A stretch of 5,102 bases of DNA from an uncultured Veillonella sp. (GTDB taxonomy: Bacteria > Bacillota > Negativicutes > Veillonellales > Veillonellaceae). Positions 1 through 5,102 of the stretch are shown here, one piece after another (position 1 is the stretch's first letter; the number at the start of each line of letters is the position of its first letter). The translations under genes were made by a program, and so were the position numbers. Location: NCBI GenBank assembly GCA_900549845.1, contig URPT01000118.1:1-5102 (forward strand), in the 5' to 3' direction. A model generated the notes under the pieces. The model had not been told where the DNA came from and ran no database searches. It was given only the letters and a program-made list of their open reading frames with translations.

Positions 1-54
1 CGCAGTCCTTTGCCGAGCCTAGAACTAGTTCATAAACTAATGGGATTGGAGTAA
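1..54 (+). CDS. C-terminal end of an unidentified upstream protein (partial)
   Basis: Frame 1 is open from the first base and ends at a TAA at 52-54, giving a 17-residue tail, RSPLPSLELVHKLMGLE. The other two forward frames close within this stretch (TAG at 20-22, TAA at 39-41). The tail looks like an ordinary amphipathic C-terminal helix. The stop lies only 6 bases before the ktrB start codon, and the ktrB ribosome-binding purines (GGAG at 48-51) lie inside this reading frame, so the gene is probably the preceding member of the same operon with translational coupling. The fragment is too short to assign a family. The main doubt is that an open frame of this length can occur by chance. Confidence 0.55.
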   Translation, partial: RSPLPSLELVHKLMGLE

Positions 55-60
55 GGTCGT

Positions 61-1428
61 ATGTGGCATGATATTTCACATTCTCATTCTCATGTACAAC
101 GATATATGCAACAAAATCCCTATCGATTATTAGCGCTTAGCTTTTTAGGGGTTATGTTTATAGGCACGATGTTGCTTATGTTGCCTATTTCAAGTGCTCA
201 TGGGCAAACAACAGCACTTGTAGATGCAGCTTTTACAGCGGTATCCTGTGTTTCCGTAACTGGACTTGCTACAGTAGATACGTATTATCATTGGTCTCTA
301 TTTGGCAAAATTGTTATGGTCATACTGATTCAGCTCGGTGGACTGGGGATTGTCTCTTTTACAACTATCATTGCCTTGCTTTTAGGTAAACGGGTAGGCC
401 TAAAAAATCGGTTGCTATTGTCAGAAGATGTGGGACAAGAGGGAATGACAGGGCTATTACATATTACGAAAAAATTAACCTTGTATACCTTTGCCATTGA
501 AATTATTGGCGGCATAATTTATACGATTCAGCTATATCCCTATATTGGGCACGCTGCATTGTATACAGGAATTATGCAAGCCATCTCTACCTTCTGCAAT
601 GCAGGCTTTGTATTTTTTGACAATGATCTACCATATGCCATGGTAGGGGATGTATTATTTAATATTAATACAATGGCTCTTATTGTTATCGGTGGTTTTG
701 GGTACCTAGCAGCCTTTGATATATGGTCACATCGAAAGGTACGACGATTTGTGGATTTAAAATTACATACCAAAATCATGCTTGTTGGTACCATATTCTT
801 AATTTTCTTAGGTGCCATCATTTTCCTAGGTGTTGAATGGTCTAACCCTAAAACCTTTGGACCGTTACCTATATGGAACAAAATCATGGCTTCTTTGTTC
901 CAAGCCATTACACCTCGTACAGCAGGTATTGCAACGGTTGATTATAATGCATTGCATCCTATTACCCTGTTTGTTACCATCATTCTTATGTTTATCGGGG
1001 CAGGCCCAAACTCTACTGGTGGGGGCGTAAAAATTAGTACGGTAGCGGTAGCGATTCTTTCATCCTGTACATTGTTTAACAACCGACCAGATACAGAGAT
1101 TTTTGAACGGCGCATTTCGTTAGTAACTGTGCTAAAAGCAAATGGGATCATCTTTTTATCCATTCTTCTCGTATTACTAGCCACATGTTACCTTGCTTGG
1201 GATGAACCTTACGATTTTATTCGTCTACTATTCGAGGTTACATCTGCCTTTGGTACTGTAGGACTTACAACGGGGATTACGCCTAATTTATCTGAAAGTA
1301 GCAAATGGGTCTTAATGCTTGTCATGTTTACAGGACGTGTAGGTGTTATGACTGTCATAGGTACATGGGCTCTTAGAACAGCACCAACTAAACCGATTAG
1401 TTATGCGGAAGAGAATGTACTCTTATAG
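61..1428 (+). CDS. ktrB: KtrB/TrkH-family potassium uptake membrane subunit
   Basis: This is the ion-conducting subunit of a Ktr-type K+ (possibly Na+-coupled) uptake system in the cytoplasmic membrane. At 455 residues it has the usual KtrB length. The fourfold M1-P-M2 architecture is visible, with one filter glycine in each pore loop: VTGL (G68), NAGF (G182), RTAGI (G289) and GTVGLT (G401). Hydrophobic segments fall near residues 21-43, 80-108, 135-158, 197-222, 237-258, 298-335, 354-378 and 415-437. The third M2 helix is broken at GPNSTGGG (315-322), which matches the intramembrane gating loop of the family. GRVG (425-428), another family signature, lies in the last helix. The N-terminus is histidine-rich (H3, H7, H9, H11). 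ATG at 61 is preceded by GGAG at 48-51. The regulatory partner gene begins 36 bases downstream. Ktr is preferred over Trk because that partner has a single RCK unit; the family call is near certain and the symbol less so. Confidence 0.96.
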   Translation: MWHDISHSHSHVQRYMQQNPYRLLALSFLGVMFIGTMLLMLPISSAHGQTTALVDAAFTAVSCVSVTGLATVDTYYHWSLFGKIVMVILIQLGGLGIVSFTTIIALLLGKRVGLKNRLLLSEDVGQEGMTGLLHITKKLTLYTFAIEIIGGIIYTIQLYPYIGHAALYTGIMQAISTFCNAGFVFFDNDLPYAMVGDVLFNINTMALIVIGGFGYLAAFDIWSHRKVRRFVDLKLHTKIMLVGTIFLIFLGAIIFLGVEWSNPKTFGPLPIWNKIMASLFQAITPRTAGIATVDYNALHPITLFVTIILMFIGAGPNSTGGGVKISTVAVAILSSCTLFNNRPDTEIFERRISLVTVLKANGIIFLSILLVLLATCYLAWDEPYDFIRLLFEVTSAFGTVGLTTGITPNLSESSKWVLMLVMFTGRVGVMTVIGTWALRTAPTKPISYAEENVLL

Positions 1429-1464
1429 CTGAAAATAATTGCTATTTTATAGAGGAGATATAGT

Positions 1465-2115
1465 ATGAAATACAAAACAATTGCTGTCATTGGTCTTGGT
1501 CGATTTGGAACAACTGTGGCTAAGATGTTAGCATCCATGAAACATGAAGTGTTAGGTGTAGATATTAATCCTGAAATCGTACAAAAGGTTTCACCTTATG
1601 TAACACATGCCATTGTGGCAGATACGACTGATGAAGAGGCCATTAAAGCATTGGCCTTAAGTCAGTTTGATATGATTATCGTTGCTATTGGTGATAATCT
1701 TCAAGCTAATCTTATGACTTCTATGTTGTTGAAAGAAATGAACATGCCATATGTAGTTTCAAAAGCTGAGAATAGCTTACAAGGTAAGATGCTTAAGAAG
1801 ATTGGTGTAGATTTGGTTATTTATCCGGAGTATGATGTAGCACAACGATTAGTACAATCATTAACACGAGAGCATGTGATGGATTATTTACAGCTTTCTA
1901 AAAATATTAGTCTCATTGAGGTGGTTATGCCTCAATTTATGGTTGGATCTTGCTTAAAGGACTCTAATTTGCGTGAGAAATACAATTTGAATGCAGTAGG
2001 AATCAGAAGAGGTGAGGAATTAGAGGTTCCGCCCAATCCGACTACCATTCTTTCAGCATCAGATAAATTATTAGTAATTGGGAATAATTCTGATTTAGAT
2101 GCGTTAACTGTGTAG
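1465..2115 (+). CDS. ktrA: KtrA/TrkA-family potassium uptake regulatory subunit (RCK protein)
   Basis: This is the cytosolic gating subunit, expected to assemble as an octameric ring on the KtrB dimer. The RCK_N domain (about residues 4-125) begins with a strand and the nucleotide-binding loop GLGRFG (10-15). An acidic residue ending the second strand (D33 in VDINPE) is the usual contact for the adenosine ribose. The TrkA_C/RCK_C domain covers about 140-216. At 216 residues it has one RCK_N/RCK_C unit, which fits KtrA and not the double-length TrkA. In known KtrA proteins ATP activates and ADP inactivates, and the RCK_C of several Firmicute homologues binds cyclic di-AMP; whether that holds here is inference. 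AGGAG at 1453-1457, 7 bases before the ATG, supports the start. The stop is tandem (TAG then an in-frame TAA, 2113-2118). The gene most likely shares its transcript with ktrB, since the 36-base gap holds no convincing terminator. Confidence 0.95.
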   Translation: MKYKTIAVIGLGRFGTTVAKMLASMKHEVLGVDINPEIVQKVSPYVTHAIVADTTDEEAIKALALSQFDMIIVAIGDNLQANLMTSMLLKEMNMPYVVSKAENSLQGKMLKKIGVDLVIYPEYDVAQRLVQSLTREHVMDYLQLSKNISLIEVVMPQFMVGSCLKDSNLREKYNLNAVGIRRGEELEVPPNPTTILSASDKLLVIGNNSDLDALTV

Positions 2116-2130
2116 TAAGTATACGAAAGA

Positions 2131-2144
2131 GATATAATTATATC
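2131..2144. promoter_or_regulatory. 14-bp perfect palindrome, candidate operator
   Basis: GATATAATTATATC is fully self-complementary. It lies 13 bases upstream of a TACAAT -10 element and covers the place where the -35 box would be (about 2134-2139), a usual position for a dimeric repressor or activator. It is almost all A/T, so chance is a real alternative in AT-rich DNA, and no known regulator motif is recognised. Confidence 0.3.
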
Positions 2145-2153
2145 GAAAAAATG

Positions 2154-2162
2154 TGATACAAT
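2154..2162 (+). promoter_or_regulatory. Candidate extended -10 promoter for the downstream three-gene module
   Basis: TGA followed by TACAAT (2157-2162) matches the extended -10 pattern TGn-TATAAT with one mismatch in the hexamer. No good -35 box is found 16-18 bases upstream, which extended -10 promoters tolerate. Transcription would start near 2169, just ahead of the hairpin at 2181-2204. It lies after the ktrA stop and is the best promoter candidate for the gene starting at 2229. Confidence 0.4.
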
Positions 2163-2180
2163 AAAAATAGAATTCAGTAT

Positions 2181-2208
2181 AGGTCATACGTATTCGTATG
2201 GCCTTTTT
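2181..2208 (+). terminator. Intrinsic terminator or attenuator hairpin after ktrA
   Basis: AGGTCATACG (2181-2190) pairs with CGTATGGCCT (2195-2204) across a TATT loop. All ten positions pair, one as a G-T wobble. The strand continues into a T run (TTTTT at 2204-2208, its first T being in the stem). This is a standard Rho-independent terminator on the + strand. The opposite strand has no matching T run after the stem, so it is not bidirectional. It would end the ktrBA transcript. Because the next start codon is only about 20 bases further on, it may also act as an attenuator for the following genes. Confidence 0.75.
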
Positions 2209-2219
2209 AGATAGAAATG

Positions 2220-2224
2220 AAGGT
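2220..2224 (+). promoter_or_regulatory. Ribosome-binding site that favours the ATG at 2229
   Basis: AAGGT sits 4 bases before ATG 2229. The alternative in-frame ATG at 2217 has only TTTTTAGATAGAA upstream, with no Shine-Dalgarno match. The site is weak and its spacing short, but it is the better of the two. Confidence 0.5.
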
Positions 2225-2228
2225 TAGT

Positions 2229-2822
2229 ATGACAGAAGAACAATACATAACGGCGCTGACCAATAATCCACATGGAATTAGGAATATTCCTAATCCTACA
2301 GAAGCAATGCAACTTACCTGCGTAGCTCAAAATGGCATGTTGTTGCAATATATTAAAGAACCTACTAGAAAGGTTATTGAAACGGCGCTTTCACAAGCAC
2401 CACGAGCAATACAGTTCGTGGAAAAACCTACAGAGGAATTGTTAGGTGCCTTAGTTGAAAAGGACTGGGCTATTTTAGAATATATTAACGATCCGTCTGA
2501 CTCGTTAATTCGAAGTGCATTAGCGCAATCTGGCTGGGCCATTCGCTATATAGCAAATCCCTCAGAAGAGTTGCAATTAGAGGCTGTACGAGCCAATTAT
2601 GATGCGTTACAGTACATCAAGGAGCCAAGTGAAGCGGTTCAATTACAAGCCGTACAGGAAAGCTACTTGGCGTTACGCTATATTAATGAGCCAAGCGTAG
2701 CCGTATTAGAAGCAGCAGTTAAACAAGATTCTCAAGCAATGCGGCAAATTACAAAGCTTACAAAGGATTTGGCATTGCACCTATTTGGTGTAAGTGCTGC
2801 CACACTAGGGTATATACCAAAT
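2229..2822 (+). repeat. Nine in-frame 66-bp coding repeats (22 residues each)
   Basis: Unit starts are 2229, 2295, 2361, 2427, 2493, 2559, 2625, 2691 and 2757. Units 2-8 begin with proline (CCN codons), unit 1 with the start methionine and unit 9 with leucine. Units 5-7 are closest to one another in protein sequence, for example PSEELQLEAV and PSEAVQLQAV; unit 9 is the most degenerate. The DNA of adjacent units has drifted well apart, so this is an old, selected protein repeat and not a recent slippage array. Confidence 0.85.
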
Positions 2823-3035
2823 AATTTAGGCGTCACTGTAGACGAAATTAAATCAATCATTATTAGCGCTATCACTAGTGATACAGTTGATGAGGACTAT
2901 ATTCGTGAATTGATTAACAATAAAGCTATCGGAGGTCGTCAATCTAAATGGCCTATCGATCTATTGTCACTCATAGATGCTTATGGAACTCGAGCTGTTA
3001 AGAAAATTGCAGTTAGTGAATATTTGAAATATTAG
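2229..3035 (+). CDS. Tandem 22-residue repeat protein, DUF4116-like
   Basis: The protein has 268 residues from this start. Residues 1-198 divide without any gap into nine units of 22 residues, and a non-repetitive tail of 70 residues follows. Counting from the unit start, P1 is followed by S or T, with L/V/I at 5, A near 9, V/L at 10, A/L at 16, I/L/M at 17, Y/F at 19 and I/V at 20. This resembles the pattern of DUF4116 repeats, which are probably helical; function is unknown. No signal peptide, membrane segment or catalytic motif is seen, so it is probably a cytosolic binding or scaffold protein. An ATG 12 bases upstream (2217) would add MKVS. The later start is preferred because it has a ribosome-binding site and because its methionine falls exactly where the first proline of a unit belongs. 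The MoxR ATPase gene follows after 12 bases, so the two are almost certainly co-transcribed. Confidence 0.85.
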   Translation: MTEEQYITALTNNPHGIRNIPNPTEAMQLTCVAQNGMLLQYIKEPTRKVIETALSQAPRAIQFVEKPTEELLGALVEKDWAILEYINDPSDSLIRSALAQSGWAIRYIANPSEELQLEAVRANYDALQYIKEPSEAVQLQAVQESYLALRYINEPSVAVLEAAVKQDSQAMRQITKLTKDLALHLFGVSAATLGYIPNNLGVTVDEIKSIIISAITSDTVDEDYIRELINNKAIGGRQSKWPIDLLSLIDAYGTRAVKKIAVSEYLKY

Positions 3036-3047
3036 AACGGAGATACA

Positions 3048-4148
3048 ATGAACTTTATAGATACAATGGCAAGCGTAGAATTAGTGCTTGCTGCCAATCA
3101 AGTGCCTTTGCTTGTTGGTGAAACGGGTATTGGTAAAACCTCTCTTGCGGCGCGTGTAGCCGCTGAGCATGACTGGGAATTGGTAACAATTGACGGGAAC
3201 CTCTTAAAAGAAGGTGAAATTGGTGGTTTGCCGACTGTAGAGTCTGTAACACATACAGATGGCCATGGTAATACGCATTCCGTAAAGACCACGGTTTATG
3301 CTGTGCATCATACATTGGAACATGTGGCTCAAGCAGTAGATAAAGGGCGCCAAGTATTGCTGTTTATCGACGAAATTAATCGTGCAGAACATGCGGTGCA
3401 ACAAGAGTTAATGAACCTTATTTTGAATCGTGAAATCAATGGCTTCTCTTTAAGCGACCAAGTGCGCATTATCGCCGCTATGAACCCTGAGGATTCTTTT
3501 GACTACCAAACAATTGATATGGACCCGGCACAACAAAACCGTTTTGTATGGCTCTATATGAATGCTGATTACATGCAATGGATTGATTGGGCTATCGGTG
3601 CGGGGATTGAGGAAAAGGTTATCGAATTTATTTCTTCTTATCCTGAATATTTGAATCAACGTCACGAAGACGATATTGATGCTACACCTCGTTCTTTCGA
3701 GCGCGTGTCTGGTCTATATACGATTTATAAAAACCAAGAGGGTTCAGCTTATAGTCGTGATGTATTTATGAATGTCATCCGTGGTAATGTGGGCAAACTC
3801 ATTGCGGAGGCTTTCGTAAATTTTGTTGAGTCCGATCAAGAACCACTTATTACCTTTGATGATGTATTGGCGGCCGTTCAAAAACCAGGTGCTATTATGT
3901 CTATGGCTGAACAGGTTAAAAGTGAAAGCCCAACTCGTTTATATGTAGCAGCTAAAAACATGTTGCATCGTTTAAATCGAAATAGTAATGCTGAAGAAGT
4001 TCATCATTTCATTGAATTTCTTACATTGTATCCTGGTGATTTACGCGTAGCAGTTATGAAAGACTTGCGTAACACTTACGAACGTGTTTACTCTTATGCC
4101 ATTGAAGATGACTTATTCGTAGATACTTTCTTTGAAGCACAAAAGTAA
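3048..4148 (+). CDS. MoxR/AAA_5-type AAA+ ATPase
   Basis: This 366-residue AAA+ protein carries Walker A GETGIGKT (24-31), Walker B LLFIDE (104-109; D108, E109), sensor 1 in AAMNP (N146), a likely arginine finger in NRF (R165) and a sensor 2 arginine in ATPRS (R215). All ATP-binding and hydrolysis residues therefore look intact. The EIGGLP stretch (57-62) after Walker A is typical of the MoxR/dynein-related branch. The loop that follows is polar and histidine-rich (H69, H73, H77, H87, H88, H92). Residues from about 220 on form a helical C-terminal part without a recognised domain. MoxR ATPases act as hexameric chaperone-like machines, usually with a VWA-domain partner, to remodel or activate a client. 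Here the probable partner is the next gene, and the repeat protein precedes it by 12 bases. The start is supported by GGAG at 3039-3042, 5 bases upstream. The client is unknown. Confidence 0.92.
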   Translation: MNFIDTMASVELVLAANQVPLLVGETGIGKTSLAARVAAEHDWELVTIDGNLLKEGEIGGLPTVESVTHTDGHGNTHSVKTTVYAVHHTLEHVAQAVDKGRQVLLFIDEINRAEHAVQQELMNLILNREINGFSLSDQVRIIAAMNPEDSFDYQTIDMDPAQQNRFVWLYMNADYMQWIDWAIGAGIEEKVIEFISSYPEYLNQRHEDDIDATPRSFERVSGLYTIYKNQEGSAYSRDVFMNVIRGNVGKLIAEAFVNFVESDQEPLITFDDVLAAVQKPGAIMSMAEQVKSESPTRLYVAAKNMLHRLNRNSNAEEVHHFIEFLTLYPGDLRVAVMKDLRNTYERVYSYAIEDDLFVDTFFEAQK

Positions 4149-4230
4149 GGCTATTTAGATAGGTAATAATAGTTTTACATAATGATGTATAAATAACATA
4201 AGGTAATTAACATATAGTTTGGAAAGAAAA

Positions 4231-4238
4231 AGGAGGTG
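4231..4238 (+). promoter_or_regulatory. Strong Shine-Dalgarno site deciding between two adjacent start codons
   Basis: AGGAGGTG is nearly a full match to the 16S 3' end. From AGGAGG (4231-4236) the spacing is 4 bases to ATG 4241 and 7 bases to ATG 4244, so 4244 is preferred; the choice changes the protein by one methionine. It is the strongest ribosome-binding site in the window, suggesting the downstream protein is translated well. Confidence 0.75.
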
Positions 4239-4243
4239 GAATG

Positions 4244-5102
4244 ATGCAACGAAATTTAGATAAGGATGATATTCGCGATGCCTCTGATTTACTCACCCAT
4301 ATAGACGGGTGGGAAAAAACAGGGTACTATGATGAAAAGGCTATCGCGGCTCTTGATCGATGGCATGCAAAGCGAGAGCGCATTCATCGTGAGTCAGAGG
4401 CGTTATATACGCAAATCTATGCCGCTTACGAAGCTTATGTGGATAGTTATGAAGCGCAACATCATAGCATGGAACCACAACGCATAGCAGCAGATATGAT
4501 GAATCACAATATGTCAGATAGTCATATAGGGACCATAGGCCGTGCCCTAGATGAGATGCAGGTAGAAGGTACAGACCTTGCTGTTATGCAACAAGCTGTC
4601 ATGACACCTGCTTATGAGCAACGGTTGTGGAATATTCTACATGATGTGAATAGCTTGTTACTTGAGGAGGATCAATTCTTTGGTTACTTCTATTTGCAAA
4701 TGGCCCATCGCATTCGCTTTGATATGACCAGTGCCTTTGGTATTAACCTAAAGCAAGGTGGCTATGTATTATATGTCAATCCGTTCATCTTATTACGCCA
4801 ACCGCCAGATGTAATGAAGGATGGTATTAAACGTGAAATTCTTCATATCATTTCTGCACATTTGATGCGGGTAAAAGCGTTGAGTCAAAGCTTCAATAAA
4901 ACTGCGGTACATATGGCTATGGACATGGTAGTGAATGACTATTTAGAAAATGTGGATCGTGATGCGGTTACTGTAGCCAATGTAAATGAGCGTTTTGGAT
5001 TGATGCTCAAACGATTCCGTACCATTGAGTATTACGCCAAGGCCATCGATAAGGCGATGAAGGAAAAGCCTGAACTCTTTGTACCCATAGATAATTCTGA
5101 TA
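4244..5102 (+). CDS. DUF2201-type metallopeptidase-like protein, VWA-associated (3' end beyond window)
   Basis: The frame stays open from the start to the window edge: 286 codons plus one base. Residues 1-125 are charged and helical without a recognised domain. From about 130 the sequence follows the N-terminal metallopeptidase-like domain of DUF2201 proteins: EEDQFFGYFYLQMAHRI, then GYVLYVNPF (173-181), then REILH (197-201) with H206 five residues on, then AMDMVVND (225-232), equivalent to the usual AxDxxVN segment. The first histidine of the expected HExxH is arginine (CGT at 4832-4834), so zinc binding or catalysis is doubtful although E198, H201, H206 and D227 remain. Family members normally continue into a C-terminal VWA-like domain, which would lie past 5102 and cannot be seen. 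The 95-base gap after the MoxR gene has no terminator, so the two are probably one transcript. The likely role is as partner of the ATPase. Family call is fairly sure, function unknown. Confidence 0.8.
   Translation, partial: MQRNLDKDDIRDASDLLTHIDGWEKTGYYDEKAIAALDRWHAKRERIHRESEALYTQIYAAYEAYVDSYEAQHHSMEPQRIAADMMNHNMSDSHIGTIGRALDEMQVEGTDLAVMQQAVMTPAYEQRLWNILHDVNSLLLEEDQFFGYFYLQMAHRIRFDMTSAFGINLKQGGYVLYVNPFILLRQPPDVMKDGIKREILHIISAHLMRVKALSQSFNKTAVHMAMDMVVNDYLENVDRDAVTVANVNERFGLMLKRFRTIEYYAKAIDKAMKEKPELFVPIDNSD

Noticed and set aside
540..908. Antisense open frame of 122 codons inside ktrB
   Set aside because: It is the complement of a strongly conserved membrane protein gene, its translation has no family features, and no ribosome-binding site or promoter supports it.
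830..1030. Forward 66-codon open frame inside ktrB in another frame
   Set aside because: It lies wholly inside the third pore-loop region of ktrB. Its hydrophobic translation is what an alternate frame of membrane-protein DNA usually gives.
1432..1448. AAAATA / TATTTT inverted repeat between ktrB and ktrA
   Set aside because: It is only six A/T pairs around a 5-base loop, with no T run after it, so it is too weak for a terminator. The genes are expected to be co-transcribed.
2186..2200. ATACGTAT dyad and related symmetry near the hairpin as a separate operator
   Set aside because: The symmetry is accounted for by the terminator stem and loop, so a separate protein site is not needed.
2229..2822. 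Repeat array considered as TPR, HEAT or Sel1 repeats
   Set aside because: The unit is exactly 22 residues, shorter than TPR (34), HEAT (about 39) or Sel1 (about 36), and their signature residues are absent.
3055..3404. Overlapping antisense open frames within the MoxR gene
   Set aside because: They mirror the Walker A to Walker B coding region, overlap one another in different frames and have no independent support.
4149..4243. Possible promoter between the MoxR gene and the DUF2201-like gene (TTTACA at 4174-4179; TATAAA at 4188-4193; TATAGT at 4213-4218)
   Set aside because: No -35/-10 pair has acceptable spacing and match, and such hexamers are frequent in AT-rich DNA. The 95-base gap also lacks a terminator, so read-through from the MoxR gene is the simpler view.

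Overview
The window is AT-rich and densely coded, with every supported gene on the + strand. Shine-Dalgarno sites are mostly good and purine-rich, and genes sit close together, as in a low-GC Firmicute. A two-gene Ktr-type potassium uptake locus followed by a MoxR ATPase and a DUF2201-like gene would suit the Negativicutes, for example a Veillonella-like organism. That placement is an impression from protein style and base composition, not a demonstrated identity. No insertion sequence, phage gene, CRISPR array, tRNA or rRNA is visible.

Region 1 (1-2115) is a potassium uptake operon. The C-terminal tail of an unidentified protein ends at 54. Six bases later comes a 455-residue KtrB/TrkH membrane subunit with all four selectivity-filter loops, and then a 216-residue KtrA regulatory subunit with a Rossmann-type RCK_N domain and an RCK_C domain. 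KtrA should form a ring on the inner face of KtrB and gate it with nucleotide ligands.

Region 2 (2116-2228) is the only regulatory stretch of note. It holds a 14-bp perfect palindrome, an extended -10 element, and a 10-bp hairpin followed by a T tract. The next gene starts only about 20 bases after that T tract, too little room for a promoter. Transcription of the downstream genes should therefore pass through the terminator-like hairpin, which suggests attenuation or leaky read-through.

Region 3 (2229-5102) is a three-gene module in one direction. Its first gene encodes a protein made of nine tandem 22-residue repeats resembling DUF4116, plus a 70-residue tail. The second encodes a MoxR/AAA_5-type ATPase with intact Walker A, Walker B, sensor 1, arginine-finger and sensor 2 candidates. 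The third encodes the N-terminal half of a DUF2201-type metallopeptidase-like protein, cut by the window edge, whose family usually continues into a VWA-like domain. The expected HExxH motif reads RExxH here. MoxR ATPases commonly pair with VWA-type proteins in chaperone-like complexes; the repeat protein is the unusual third member and could be an adaptor, substrate or sensor. The module's function cannot be stated from sequence and is the most interesting part of the window.
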